Shown here one piece after another: positions 25,766 through 34,684 of a DNA stretch of 64,000 bases. The stretch is taken from the NCBI GenBank assembly GCA_902546975.1, contig CACCLU010000001.1, positions 1 to 64,000 on the forward strand, given 5' to 3'. The notes below the pieces were generated by a model. The model made no database searches, was not told the origin of the DNA, and worked only from the letters and a program-made list of their open reading frames with translations. Position numbers and translations under genes: made by a program. The first letter of the stretch is position 1; each line of letters opens with the position of its first letter. The stretch is from an uncultured Alphaproteobacteria bacterium. GTDB lineage: Bacteria; Pseudomonadota; Alphaproteobacteria; HIMB59.

Positions 25766-26935
25766 TTACTTATTGATAAAATCTATTTGATATACATCAA
25801 TAGTTTTTGCTTTAAAACCTCCTGAACAATATGATAAGTAAAAATTCCACATTCTTTTGAAATCTTCAGAGTAACCTAAATTTTTTATTATATCCCATTT
25901 ATTGTTAAAATTTTTTCTCCACATCTCAAGTGTTTGATAATAACTATCCGCCATTTGATTTTTAATTTGGAAGTCGAATTTTTTTTGATTAGCTATTTTT
26001 TCTAAAGCTTTTACTGATGCTAACATTCCACCAGGAAAAATATATTTTTGAATAAAATCAATTTTTCGAGTATACCTCTCAAAGAAATCTTCAAAGATTA
26101 CAATAGTTTGCATTGAAAAGACCCCCGATGGTTTTAACAAGTCTTTAATTTTTTCAAAATAAGTTTGCCAATATTGTATTCCAACAGCCTCAAACATTTC
26201 AATGGAGTAGATTCTAGAATATTCTCCTTGATGTTCTCTGTAATCTTTATATATGACATTTAGCTTATTTTCTAAATGATGTTCTCTAATTTTTGTTTTT
26301 ACAAATTCGTATTGCTCTTTTGAGATAGTTAAAGTATCGATTTTGATATTAGGGAATTTTGAAATTAAATAAAAAGCAAAACTTCCCCATCCAGACCCAA
26401 TTTCTAAAACATGATCACCTGGTCTAGGTTGATTACCCTCAATAAGACTTTCAAATTTATTTTTTTGTGCCTCAGATAACGTTTCCAAGCCTGTTTTAAA
26501 AAAACCTGAAGAATAAGTTAAAGTATCATCCAGCCACTCCAAATAGAAGTCATTACCAAGATCATAGTGAGCATGAATATTTTTTTTACTCTGAAATAAT
26601 GAGTTTTTAGTTTTATTCATATATTTTTTTGATAAAAATCTGTAAAACTTAGATCCACTCATTTCGTTACCAAAAGCTCTTTCATTTAGTGCACCAAATT
26701 CTAAGAATTTACTTAAATCGTCTGCTTCAAATTTCTTTTTTATATAAGCTTCACCAAGTCCGACTGAACCACGAAAATATAAATCCCATATCATAGAGAT
26801 ACGACTAATTGTTAAATGCACTGAAGGACCCTCTAATTCACCGTAAAACTCATAAGATTTTCCCTTAACATTTAAAGTCAAAGATCCATATCTGATTTTA
26901 GAACAAACTTTTTTTATATATCTATCAATAAACAA
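25766..26935 (-). CDS. cfa: cyclopropane-fatty-acid-synthase-like SAM methyltransferase
   Basis: Transfers a methyl or methylene group from S-adenosylmethionine to an unsaturated acyl chain of membrane phospholipids. The SAM-binding motif VLEIGSGWGSFAFYLI lies near residue 195. DLGNDFYLEWLDDTLTYSSG precedes it, SIEMFEAVGIQYWQTYF follows, and FIQKYIFPGGMLAS is a typical Cfa block. The length of 389 is standard. In this neighbourhood (photolyase, FAD oxidoreductase, DUF1365, DUF3833) the homologue in Rhodobacter makes methylated furan-fatty-acid precursors (UfaM), so a UfaM role is as likely as true Cfa. Confidence 0.92.
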   Translation of the reverse strand: MFIDRYIKKVCSKIRYGSLTLNVKGKSYEFYGELEGPSVHLTISRISMIWDLYFRGSVGLGEAYIKKKFEADDLSKFLEFGALNERAFGNEMSGSKFYRFLSKKYMNKTKNSLFQSKKNIHAHYDLGNDFYLEWLDDTLTYSSGFFKTGLETLSEAQKNKFESLIEGNQPRPGDHVLEIGSGWGSFAFYLISKFPNIKIDTLTISKEQYEFVKTKIREHHLENKLNVIYKDYREHQGEYSRIYSIEMFEAVGIQYWQTYFEKIKDLLKPSGVFSMQTIVIFEDFFERYTRKIDFIQKYIFPGGMLASVKALEKIANQKKFDFQIKNQMADSYYQTLEMWRKNFNNKWDIIKNLGYSEDFKRMWNFYLSYCSGGFKAKTIDVYQIDFINK

Positions 26936-26953
26936 GATTTTACCTAATTTTAA

Positions 26954-27706
26954 CTAATCTAAGTATAGATTATCTTTTATTCTATTGGAATATTTAAAGA
27001 ATTTACTTTTTTTTAAAAAAAGCTTGATTGCCTGATAGTGAATAAGAGTAATTGTTTTTACACTCCCAAAAATATTTAAAATTAAAAACAAAATAAAATT
27101 ATAAAAAGTTATTTCTTTTAAATTTAAATCAATAGAGGCATAAAATATTTGCTCCTTTTTAAGGTTAAATTGATTAATATTACAAAAAAAATGGTTTTTT
27201 CTTTTATTTTTTGAAGAAATCTTATAAATGCAGTCCATTTCAATAAATGGTGACACATACATATTTTTTTTAAACTCTTTATCTTTAAATTTGTTCAAAG
27301 TTAAATAATGAACTTGGTCTCCAAATGTATTTTTCACTTCATATATGATCGACTTAACTTTATTTTTACTATCAAGATATAAATAAAAGCTAATAGGGTT
27401 AAAAGAATAACCAACAATTGATGGGATACATATAAATTGAATACTATTAAAAACAATATTGTGTTTTTCAGCAACATTTTTTGCAAAATCATATAAACTC
27501 TTTTTTTTATTTCTAAATCCGTGCTGTTTATAAAAAATTGAAAAAAAGTTAAATCTATTTAGAGATATAAATGGATGGATGTTTATTGTGTTACTTAGAT
27601 TTATACTTAAGTAAGGTGCATTATATTGAAAAAAATTATCAGTATCCCTAGTTCTTTTATGAATTATTTTACCTATTCCAAAACAATGAGAAGAAATTAA
27701 TTCCAT
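26954..27706 (-). CDS. DUF1365 family protein
   Basis: The 250-residue protein carries DUF1365 traits: an opening with HKRTRDTDNFFQYNAPYLSI, FCIPSIVGYSFNPISFYLYLD in the middle (written here from the ICIPSIVGYSFNPISF stretch near residue 95), VKNTFGDQVHYL, and MYVSPFIEMDCIY. It has no clear signal peptide and one hydrophobic stretch near residue 205. The family is of unknown biochemistry but is nearly always linked with an FAD oxidoreductase and a cfa-like gene. It overlaps the upstream oxidoreductase by 10 bp. Confidence 0.88.
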   Translation of the reverse strand: MELISSHCFGIGKIIHKRTRDTDNFFQYNAPYLSINLSNTINIHPFISLNRFNFFSIFYKQHGFRNKKKSLYDFAKNVAEKHNIVFNSIQFICIPSIVGYSFNPISFYLYLDSKNKVKSIIYEVKNTFGDQVHYLTLNKFKDKEFKKNMYVSPFIEMDCIYKISSKNKRKNHFFCNINQFNLKKEQIFYASIDLNLKEITFYNFILFLILNIFGSVKTITLIHYQAIKLFLKKSKFFKYSNRIKDNLYLD

Positions 27707-28992
27707 TGCACTCTTGATGTATCCGCATTTTTAAACTCCTTTAAATCTATATTTAACCTTTTACAAACTTTTATAGCAGATTGAATACCGTCTTCATGAA
27801 AACCATAACCAAGATAACTACCAACATAATAAGAATTCTCATAGCCTTGAATTTGTGAAATATTTTTTTGAGCACTAAGAGTTTTAGGTGAGAATATTGG
27901 ATGTTCGTAAATTGTTTGATAGTGATTCTGATTTTGATCCTGATTTAGAGAGACAAAGAAATTGTCATTAGTTTCTAGTGGTTGCAATTTATTCATCCAA
28001 TAACTTAAAGTACATTTATTATTTAAATTCGTATGAAAATTCCAACTTGACCAAGCTTTTAAATGAGTTGGCATAAGAGAGTTATTTTGATGCAATTGTG
28101 CTAAATTTTTTTGAAAATCAAATTCATTTAAAACCTCATGCTCTTTCTGATGTATTTTATCTAAAAGAGGAAAAAAATGGTTTGGAGGACATGCAAATAT
28201 TATAATGTCAAAAACAGATTTTTTTCCTTCAAAGAAAATTTCAATCTTATCATTTCTTGAAATTTTTTGAATTCTACATGACTTTTTGATTTTAAATTTT
28301 GCAGATTTAATTAATAAATTGATATATTGTTTAGAACCATTTCTTATTGTTTTCCATTGTGGTCTATCCGTGAAATTAAACAATTTGTGATTTTGAAAAA
28401 AATTAATAATACTTTTTAATGGCTGATTAAGAGAGTCTTGATCGGGAGTTGACCAAATACTTGAAATTAAAGGAACAAGATGGAAATTAATAAATTCATC
28501 AGAGTAATTTTTTGTTTTAAGAAAATCTCTAATTGAAATATCTGATGTAATATTTTTTTTTTGATAAACTTTATAAAAAATAATGATGTCTTTTAACATT
28601 TTGTAGAATTTTAAATTAAAAAAATTTTTACGATCTGCAAATAATGCACTTAAACTTCCTCCCCCGTACTCAAATTTGTTTTCCTCATTAAGAAAACTAA
28701 AGGACATATTGCTATTAACAGTTTCGACTTTGAGAAGATCAAAAAATTTTGTTAAATTTGGGTATGTCAGTTCATTGTAGACAATAAAACCTGTATCTAT
28801 TGGTATAGTATTTCCGTTACTATCTTTGACTTCTCTTGTATTTGCATGCCCACCTAAATAATCATTTTTCTCAAATAGTGTTACATCAAAATATTCTTGT
28901 GAAAAATATGCTGTAGATAATCCCGCTATACCAGATCCAATTATAGCTACGCTTTTTTTCAAATTATGATTTCGTTTGTTGATAAGCATCAA
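27697..28992 (-). CDS. FAD-dependent amine-oxidase-type oxidoreductase of the cfa/DUF1365 cluster
   Basis: An FAD-binding Rossmann motif VAIIGSGIAGLSTAY near residue 16 is followed by DVTLFEKNDYLGGHANT, the second dinucleotide-binding element. PIDTGFIVYNELTYPNL and the closing YVGSYLGYGFHEDGIQSA are typical of the NAD(P)/FAD-binding proteins that accompany DUF1365 and cfa genes. In Rhodobacter relatives of this cluster act in furan fatty acid synthesis or singlet-oxygen defence. The substrate here is inferred to be a membrane lipid. It overlaps the photolyase end by 29 bp. Confidence 0.88.
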   Translation of the reverse strand: MMLINKRNHNLKKSVAIIGSGIAGLSTAYFSQEYFDVTLFEKNDYLGGHANTREVKDSNGNTIPIDTGFIVYNELTYPNLTKFFDLLKVETVNSNMSFSFLNEENKFEYGGGSLSALFADRKNFFNLKFYKMLKDIIIFYKVYQKKNITSDISIRDFLKTKNYSDEFINFHLVPLISSIWSTPDQDSLNQPLKSIINFFQNHKLFNFTDRPQWKTIRNGSKQYINLLIKSAKFKIKKSCRIQKISRNDKIEIFFEGKKSVFDIIIFACPPNHFFPLLDKIHQKEHEVLNEFDFQKNLAQLHQNNSLMPTHLKAWSSWNFHTNLNNKCTLSYWMNKLQPLETNDNFFVSLNQDQNQNHYQTIYEHPIFSPKTLSAQKNISQIQGYENSYYVGSYLGYGFHEDGIQSAIKVCKRLNIDLKEFKNADTSRVQWN

Positions 28993-30373
28993 GTGCTCTG
29001 TTACGAGACTCTTTCAAATCAACGATTGGATTAACATATTTTTTTTCTTTGACTAAACTATCTAATAATTTTTTATCTAAATATGGCTCAAATACTGTTT
29101 TTGATGAATTAAATATTTTTAATTGTGGAATATACTTCAAGATAAATTTAGCCTGTGGATCGAACTTTTCTGACTGAAGCACAGGATTAAATACACGAAA
29201 ATACGGGGAGGCATCTGCGCCACAGCCTGCTATCCACTGCCATCCAGCTGCATTACTAGCTTCATCATAATCTAGTAAACTTTTTTGAAAATACCGCTCA
29301 CCTAATGTCCAGTTTAATAATAAATTTTTCACAAGAAAACTTCCAACAACCATTCTAAGCCTATTATGCATCCATCCCTCTTCATAAATTTGACTCATTG
29401 CAGCGTCTACAAGAGGTATGCCTGTTTTACCCTCAGTCCATAGTGCAAAATCTTTTTTACTACTTCTCCATGGGAATTTTTTAAATTTAGGGTTAATCGG
29501 TTTAGTTGATAAATCTTCAGAATAATACAACAATGAATAAGAAAATTCTCGCCAGCCAATTTCTGATAAATAAGTATTTACAGCATTATTAGATTTTTTT
29601 GAATTTTGGATTTTTTCAATTATTACTCGCGGGGATATCTCTCCAAATCTTAAGTGTGGAGATATTCTTGATGTTTGGTCAAAATCAGGCCTATTTCTAT
29701 TTACATCATATTTATCTATATGAGAAGAAATGTAAGTCTCAATTTTTTCCAAAGCTGCATCCTCTCCTGGACTCCAATAATTATTAAACTTCTCATACCA
29801 ACTTCTATTAGATAAAAAATTGATTTTAGTTTTTTCATTGTGTTTAAATGATTTGATTGATGTATTTTTTTGATAAGAAAATTTCTTGTTCAAATAAACT
29901 TTAAAAGCAGTTTTCCAATAAGGAGTAAAAACTTTAAAGAACTGACCAGAGTTATTTTGTACTTCCCAAGGCTCATTAAGTAAGTGTGAATTAAAAGTTT
30001 CAACATGAATTTTTTTATTTTTAAAAAAACTTTTTATCTCAGTGTCTCTTTTAATAGATTGGTCTGAGTAGAGCCTATTCCAAATTAATGATGAAATTTT
30101 GTATTTTTCAATTAGGTGTGAGAGATTTTTTTTCGCTTCACCATCAGTTATAATAAGCTTTACATTAAATTTTTGTTCTAAATTCTTGGAATGCAGATGA
30201 AGAGTTTTGTTTAACCACCATTGACCAGCATCTCCAGTGGCTTCCTTTTCAATGTCATCATAAATATAAACAAGTAATGCTGGGGATTTTTGTTTCGATA
30301 TAAATTCCAGACAAGGATTATCAGTAATCCTAAAGTCTCTTCTCAGCCAATATAAAGTTCTATTTTCGATGAT
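28964..30373 (-). CDS. phr: class I CPD photolyase, full-length frame with no canonical start codon
   Basis: Light-driven repair of UV-induced cyclobutane dimers. The obvious ORF begins with TTG at 29893 and gives only 309 residues of the FAD domain (WSPGEDAALEKIETYI, TSRISPHLRFGEISPR, WMHNRLRMVVGSFLVKN, NAAGWQWIAGCGADASPYF). The same frame is open upstream to the rpmG stop at 30389 and encodes the missing antenna domain: LYWLRRDFRITDNPCLEF, GDAGQWWLNKTLHLHSK, SSLIWNRLYS. The total is about 469 residues, a normal photolyase. Between that stop and the conserved start there is no ATG, GTG or TTG, only two ATC codons at 30373 and 30370. I place the start at the first ATC as a near-cognate start, an error, or a lost start. 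Confidence 0.82.
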   Translation of the reverse strand: MIENRTLYWLRRDFRITDNPCLEFISKQKSPALLVYIYDDIEKEATGDAGQWWLNKTLHLHSKNLEQKFNVKLIITDGEAKKNLSHLIEKYKISSLIWNRLYSDQSIKRDTEIKSFFKNKKIHVETFNSHLLNEPWEVQNNSGQFFKVFTPYWKTAFKVYLNKKFSYQKNTSIKSFKHNEKTKINFLSNRSWYEKFNNYWSPGEDAALEKIETYISSHIDKYDVNRNRPDFDQTSRISPHLRFGEISPRVIIEKIQNSKKSNNAVNTYLSEIGWREFSYSLLYYSEDLSTKPINPKFKKFPWRSSKKDFALWTEGKTGIPLVDAAMSQIYEEGWMHNRLRMVVGSFLVKNLLLNWTLGERYFQKSLLDYDEASNAAGWQWIAGCGADASPYFRVFNPVLQSEKFDPQAKFILKYIPQLKIFNSSKTVFEPYLDKKLLDSLVKEKKYVNPIVDLKESRNRALDAYQQTKS

Positions 30374-30388
30374 AAAATAATAACAAAA

Positions 30389-30583
30389 TTATTTACTATG
30401 AGGAGGCATTTTCTTTTCTACAAACCAAACATGCTGTTTCAAAACAGGGTCATACTTTCTCTGGCGAAGTTTGTCAGAAACTTTCAATCCTTTAGTGGGT
30501 TTACGTACAATATATTTTGTGCCAGTTTCAGGTTTTTCTTCAGGTATTAACTGTTTAAGTTGGTATGTAGACTTTTTAGCCAT
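30389..30583 (-). CDS. rpmG: 50S ribosomal protein bL33 (cysteine-free type)
   Basis: The 64-residue protein has an ETGTKYIVRKPTKGLKVSDKL middle and the family ending RQRKYDPVLKQHVWFVEKK, matching the RKYDPV-(R/K)HV-(F)-E-K core of L33. It is a few residues longer than the usual 55 because of an inserted EEKPE stretch and a short MPPHSK tail. No cysteine pairs are present, so no zinc ribbon. The photolyase frame follows in the same reading frame directly after its stop. Confidence 0.82.
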   Translation of the reverse strand: MAKKSTYQLKQLIPEEKPETGTKYIVRKPTKGLKVSDKLRQRKYDPVLKQHVWFVEKKMPPHSK

Positions 30584-30635
30584 TGGCGTAAACTAAACTA
30601 ATTTTGAATTTGGTCAACATTGATATTTAATGAAA

Positions 30636-31499
30636 TTAAAGAACTTTTTTCCAATGTTCTCGCTTATCTTTGAGAGAACGTCTCTTTTTTTCTGTCATAT
30701 TATCAAAACAGATGGAACATGAATATCCTTCTTCATATTTAGGAGATTTTCTCTCTCTTGGAGTTAAAGGCATGTTACACCCGTAACAAAGCTTACTCGT
30801 ACCTTGAGAAAGTTGCTTGTTCAAAGATACTCTGTAGTCAAAAACAAAGCATTCACCCTTCCATGAGTCAGCAGATGTGGTTTCAAAATATTTTAATATT
30901 CCTCCTTTAAGTTGATATGTCTCAATACCATATTTTTCCATTAAAGGTCCTGCTTTTTCACATCTAATACCACCTGTACAATAAATACCAACTTTTTTAT
31001 TCTGAAATTTTTCTTTGTTATTCTTTATATAATTTTTGAAATCTTTAAATGTTTCAATTTTAGGGTTGATAGCATTTTTATAATGACCAATTTTAAATTC
31101 ATAATCATTTCTTGTATCAAGAATTTCTACATTTTTATCATTGGCAAATCTATCCCAATCTCTTGGTTCAATAAACTTAGATTTTTTAATGTCTGAAATT
31201 TTTAATCCAAAATCAGATGTAACTATTTCCTTTTTAAGTTTAATTTTAAACTCGTTGAAAATTCTTTGGCCATTAAAGTCTGATAATTTTATATTTTCTT
31301 TAGTGACTCCTAAAGACATTAAATAGTCGATAATTTTTTTTTCTAATTTTGAAGAGACTACTATTGTACCATTTAAACCCTCTTCACTGACAATAATCGA
31401 ACCTTTTATTTGTTTTAAAAGAAAGTGTAAATTTAACCTCTCTTTTAATAATCTGGGATTGGATACGTTAAAGAAACTATAAAACGCAATGACTCTCAT
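30636..31499 (-). CDS. trhO: tRNA uridine(34) 5-hydroxylase TrhO (YceA-type rhodanese)
   Basis: Oxygen-dependent enzyme making 5-hydroxyuridine at tRNA position 34. An N-terminal acylphosphatase-like domain (GSIIVSEEGLNGTIVVS) leads into a rhodanese domain with LDTRNDYEFKIGHYKNAINP and the active loop YCTGGIRCEKA near residue 176. The C-terminal Cys-rich segment (CYGCNMPL, YSCSICF) is typical of longer YceA proteins and may bind a metal. Length 287. It is separated from hemA by 44 bp. Confidence 0.92.
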   Translation of the reverse strand: MRVIAFYSFFNVSNPRLLKERLNLHFLLKQIKGSIIVSEEGLNGTIVVSSKLEKKIIDYLMSLGVTKENIKLSDFNGQRIFNEFKIKLKKEIVTSDFGLKISDIKKSKFIEPRDWDRFANDKNVEILDTRNDYEFKIGHYKNAINPKIETFKDFKNYIKNNKEKFQNKKVGIYCTGGIRCEKAGPLMEKYGIETYQLKGGILKYFETTSADSWKGECFVFDYRVSLNKQLSQGTSKLCYGCNMPLTPRERKSPKYEEGYSCSICFDNMTEKKRRSLKDKREHWKKVL

Positions 31500-31543
31500 T
31501 AGTATGTTTTATAACAAATGTATAGATTGATCAAATAAGGCGT

Positions 31544-32812
31544 TTAAATTACTTTGATTTTATTAGTAAATTGATTTTCAAATTTAACTAACTGAGGCAT
31601 AAATTTAAACCAAGCATCTTTCAAAGCTTCTACAAATTTTTCAGTAGACTCTGGGTCATGACATGGAGTAGGAGTTATTCTTATTCTCTCAGTTCCTTTT
31701 GGGACTGTTGGATAATTAATAGGCTGAACATAAACCTGGTGCTCATTTAAAAGAAAATCACTAATCTCTTTACATAATTTGCTATCTCCAATTAATACTG
31801 GGATTATATGTGAACCTGAGTCTAAAAAAGGAATACCTGCGGTTCGTAGTTCTTTTTTAACAAAATCAACATTCTCAAAGAATGAAGATCGAATTTCATC
31901 GTTTTTCTTTACTTGTCTAATGCTCTCTAGACTTCCAGCAGCTACTGCTGGGCACATGGATGTTGTGAAAATAAATCCTTTTGAAAAACTTCTAACAAAA
32001 TCAATTATTGTCTCAGTCGAGGCTATGTAACCTCCAGCTAGACCAAATGCTTTTGCCAATGTTCCATTGATAATATCAATATGCTCAGATAATCCTTTTT
32101 GATCTGCTACACCTGCTGCATTGGGACCGTATAAACCTACAGCATGAACTTCATCTAAGTATATTAATGCTCCATTATCCTGAGCAACCTGAATAATATC
32201 TTCTAGTGGTGCAAAATCAGCTTCCATTGAATAGACAGACTCCAAGACGATAATTTTTGGTCGAGAAAAATCCACTCCCTTTAGAATGTCCTTTAGGTGT
32301 TTTACATCGTTATGACGATAAATAGCTTTTTCTTTTTTACTTGTACGAATTCCCTCTATAAGTGATGCGTGATTTAGTTCATCACTTAAAACTAAACAAT
32401 TATCAAAAGCAGATATAATAGACTTTAGTGCAGACTCATTAGCACTATATCCAGAATTAAATGCTAGAGCTCTTTCTTTTTTATGTAAGAGTGCGATTTC
32501 TTTTTCGAGTTGAATATGGAAATTAGTAGTACCTGATATATTCCTTGTTCCTCCGCTTCCCGCTCCTAACTTTTCAGCAGCAGATTGCATTGCGGAAATA
32601 ACTTCTTTGTTCTGGCTCATGCCTAAGTAATCATTTGAACACCAGACATCAATCTCTTCGGTTTGACCATTACTATGTCTTGTAGCTTTGGGATACTGTC
32701 CGGCTTTTCTTTCTATGTTGTTAAATACTCTATAGTGTCCTTCATCCTTAATTTTATCAATTTCAGATTGAAGGGTGCTTAAATAATTAGATTTCCAATT
32801 GTGATTTTTCAC
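31544..32812 (-). CDS. hemA: 5-aminolevulinate synthase (C4 pathway)
   Basis: PLP enzyme condensing glycine and succinyl-CoA, the first step of haem synthesis in alphaproteobacteria. NDYLGMSQN near residue 75, GSGGTRNISGT, HASLIEGIR, YLDEVHAVG and the PLP lysine in TLAKAFGLAGGYIA identify ALAS among alpha-oxoamine synthases. The length of 422 fits ALAS. The haem operon proper (hemC to hemJ) starts 1.9 kb away on the other strand. The organism is thus not using the glutamyl-tRNA route. Confidence 0.95.
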   Translation of the reverse strand: MKNHNWKSNYLSTLQSEIDKIKDEGHYRVFNNIERKAGQYPKATRHSNGQTEEIDVWCSNDYLGMSQNKEVISAMQSAAEKLGAGSGGTRNISGTTNFHIQLEKEIALLHKKERALAFNSGYSANESALKSIISAFDNCLVLSDELNHASLIEGIRTSKKEKAIYRHNDVKHLKDILKGVDFSRPKIIVLESVYSMEADFAPLEDIIQVAQDNGALIYLDEVHAVGLYGPNAAGVADQKGLSEHIDIINGTLAKAFGLAGGYIASTETIIDFVRSFSKGFIFTTSMCPAVAAGSLESIRQVKKNDEIRSSFFENVDFVKKELRTAGIPFLDSGSHIIPVLIGDSKLCKEISDFLLNEHQVYVQPINYPTVPKGTERIRITPTPCHDPESTEKFVEALKDAWFKFMPQLVKFENQFTNKIKVI

Positions 32813-32864
32813 AAATATTAATGTATTTTTTACTAATCTAAAAGATACTGCAATAAAGACGCAT

Positions 32865-32888
32865 AAAGCCTCTAATTAGGGGCTTTTT
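32865..32888. terminator. hairpin at the end of the LLM oxidoreductase gene
   Basis: Arms AAAGCCTCTAA and TTAGGGGCTTT form an 11-bp stem with one G-T pair and almost no loop, so in practice the inner pairs open. The LLM gene stop codon lies inside it. The T run (TTTTT) follows on the + strand. On the - strand, where the genes lie, only three T follow. It may be a weak terminator between the LLM gene and hemA. Confidence 0.6.
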
Positions 32889-33895
32889 GTCCTATTTATC
32901 CTAGGAATTACTTCTTTGCCAATCAGTTCAATAGATTTGATTAAATTTTCATGGGTAATATCAGCTATATCCATTTGAAATTGGAATCTATCAATACCTC
33001 CAAGGGCTTGACTATGTCTGATAATCTTTTCAGCGACCTGATCAGGATCGCCTAAAACTATAGCTCCTAATGGACCAATTTGATTGTCAAATTGGTCTCT
33101 CGTCACAGGACCCCAACCTCTTTCTTTTCCAATTTTTGTGAACATTTTATGATAACCCTCGTAATACAAATCTATTGCTTCATCCATACTATTTGCGACA
33201 TATCCCAGTGAATGAAGTCCTACGGAGAGTTTTTCTGGGGGGTGTCCTGCTTCTTTACCCGCCTGTCGATAAATATCTACCAAAGGCCTAAAGCGATGAG
33301 TATTGCCTCCAATTATGGCAATCATTAGAGGTAAGCCCATTGAACCTGCTCTTGCAAAAGATTGAGGTGTGCCACCAACACCTAACCAAATTGGGACAGG
33401 GTTTTGAATAGGCCTTGGATAAATAGGTAAATTATTTATCGAAGGTCTAAATTTACCAGACCAACTAACAAATTCATTTTCTCTAATTTTTAAAAGCAAA
33501 CCGAGCTTTTCAATAAACAATTCATCATAATCTTTGAAATCCAAACCAAACAATGGAAAGGCCTCAGAAAATGATCCTCTTCCAGCTACCATTTCTGCTC
33601 TACCTCCGGATATCAGATCAAGAGTAGACAAGTTTTGAAATACACGAACAGGATCTGCTGCACTTAAAACAGTTACAGCACTTATTAGCTTAATATTTTT
33701 TGTTTGTGCTGCAGCTGCAGCTAATATCATAAATGGTGCTGAGTCTAAAAATTCTTTTCTATGATGCTCTCCTATCCCAAATGAATTTAATCCAACTTCA
33801 TCTGCAAAAATAATTCTATCAATAACATTATTGATGGCTTTAACACTATCTGAGCCCTCTCTTTTATCTGCAAAACTGTCTATACCGATTTCCAA
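32876..33895 (-). CDS. LLM-class flavin-dependent oxidoreductase
   Basis: Luciferase-like TIM-barrel flavoprotein. Visible are GIGEHHRKEFLDSAP near residue 42, KLISAVTVLSAADPVRVFQNLSTLDLISGGRAE, and YPRPIQNPVPIWLGVGGTPQSFARAGSMGLPL, all characteristic of the single-component monooxygenase/LLM group of about 340 residues. The sulfur, alkane or other substrate cannot be told. It is 9 bp after the SDR gene and probably co-transcribed with it. Confidence 0.9.
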   Translation of the reverse strand: MEIGIDSFADKREGSDSVKAINNVIDRIIFADEVGLNSFGIGEHHRKEFLDSAPFMILAAAAAQTKNIKLISAVTVLSAADPVRVFQNLSTLDLISGGRAEMVAGRGSFSEAFPLFGLDFKDYDELFIEKLGLLLKIRENEFVSWSGKFRPSINNLPIYPRPIQNPVPIWLGVGGTPQSFARAGSMGLPLMIAIIGGNTHRFRPLVDIYRQAGKEAGHPPEKLSVGLHSLGYVANSMDEAIDLYYEGYHKMFTKIGKERGWGPVTRDQFDNQIGPLGAIVLGDPDQVAEKIIRHSQALGGIDRFQFQMDIADITHENLIKSIELIGKEVIPRINRTKSP

Positions 33896-33904
33896 GGTGT
33901 TCTT

Positions 33905-34582
33905 CTAAAATTTTTCAGTGTTTGTTCTAATTTCAATTTCCCATGACCAAGCTTTTTTATCCTGTAAATAAAAATTTAGGTATTGTTTTGCAATTTCATC
34001 AGGGTGTATCATTTGATAATTTCCAACTAGTTCTTTACCTATTCCTCCATCTATAACGAAATGACCTATATGAATATTTTGTGGGTGCAGCTCTCTTGCC
34101 AAAGATTGTGCTAAGCCTCTCAAACCAAACTTTCCCATAGCAAAAGACGCAGATTTGGCAAAACCCTTTACACTTGCAGATGATCCAGTGAAAAAAATAT
34201 TACCTTTTCCTATTTTTAACATTCTTTTGACTGATTCATGCGCTACTAGAAAAGCCCCATAACTATTTACTTTTATAGATTGAAGCATTTCATCAGGATC
34301 GTATTCAATAAAAGGTTTTACAATTCTAAGAGATGGATTATAGATAACAATTTCTGGAGTACCTATTATTGAGTCAGTCTGCAAAAATAAATTTTGAACA
34401 CTTTTATTTTCCGTTGAGTCACACTTAAAAACTAAAGCGTCGATCTCTTTTTTTAAACTGTCAAGTTTGTCTATGTTTCTGGCAGCAAGTACGATTTTCA
34501 TCCCCTTTGAATTAAATGCTCTAGCCAAAGAAGCACTTAAACCTGATCCTGCTCCGACAATTAAAACTGCTTTTTGTGACAT
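33905..34582 (-). CDS. SDR-family protein with Phe in place of the catalytic Tyr
   Basis: Short-chain dehydrogenase fold of 225 residues. The NAD(P) loop reads VGAGSGLSASLARAF, an AARN stretch follows the second strand, and the catalytic region reads TGSSASVKG...SASFAMGKFGLRGLAQSLARE. The usual Y-x-x-x-K is F147-A-M-G-K151, so the proton-donating tyrosine is missing. I recall homologues with the same FAMGKF form, so this is likely a subfamily trait. It may bind the cofactor without classical alcohol oxidation. It heads a transcript with the LLM oxidoreductase, divergent from the haem operon. Confidence 0.85.
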   Translation of the reverse strand: MSQKAVLIVGAGSGLSASLARAFNSKGMKIVLAARNIDKLDSLKKEIDALVFKCDSTENKSVQNLFLQTDSIIGTPEIVIYNPSLRIVKPFIEYDPDEMLQSIKVNSYGAFLVAHESVKRMLKIGKGNIFFTGSSASVKGFAKSASFAMGKFGLRGLAQSLARELHPQNIHIGHFVIDGGIGKELVGNYQMIHPDEIAKQYLNFYLQDKKAWSWEIEIRTNTEKF

Positions 34583-34629
34583 AATTTCAAACGTTATTTA
34601 GCTATAACATATTTTGAAATAAATACATA

Positions 34630-34659
34630 TTGACCAATAAGTCTCGCTTAAATTGTATT
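34630..34659 (+). promoter_or_regulatory. candidate sigma-70 promoter of the haem operon
   Basis: TTGACC at 34630-34635 and TGTATT at 34654-34659 are spaced by 18 bp in the 81-bp gap between the divergent SDR gene and hemC. Transcription would begin near 34666, downstream of the TTG at 34664 and upstream of the ATG candidates at 34685, 34694 and 34700. It supports an ATG start for hemC. Confidence 0.45.
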
Positions 34660-34684
34660 AGCGTTGATTATTTGTTATTTCTTA

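Noticed and set aside
29599-29787. 62-residue + strand frame within the photolyase region
   Set aside because: Antisense shadow of the photolyase FAD domain.
30374-30391. Fusion of bL33 and photolyase by read-through of the shared-frame TAA
   Set aside because: The frames are the same, but the pairing makes no functional sense and both proteins have normal ends; an alternative start is simpler.
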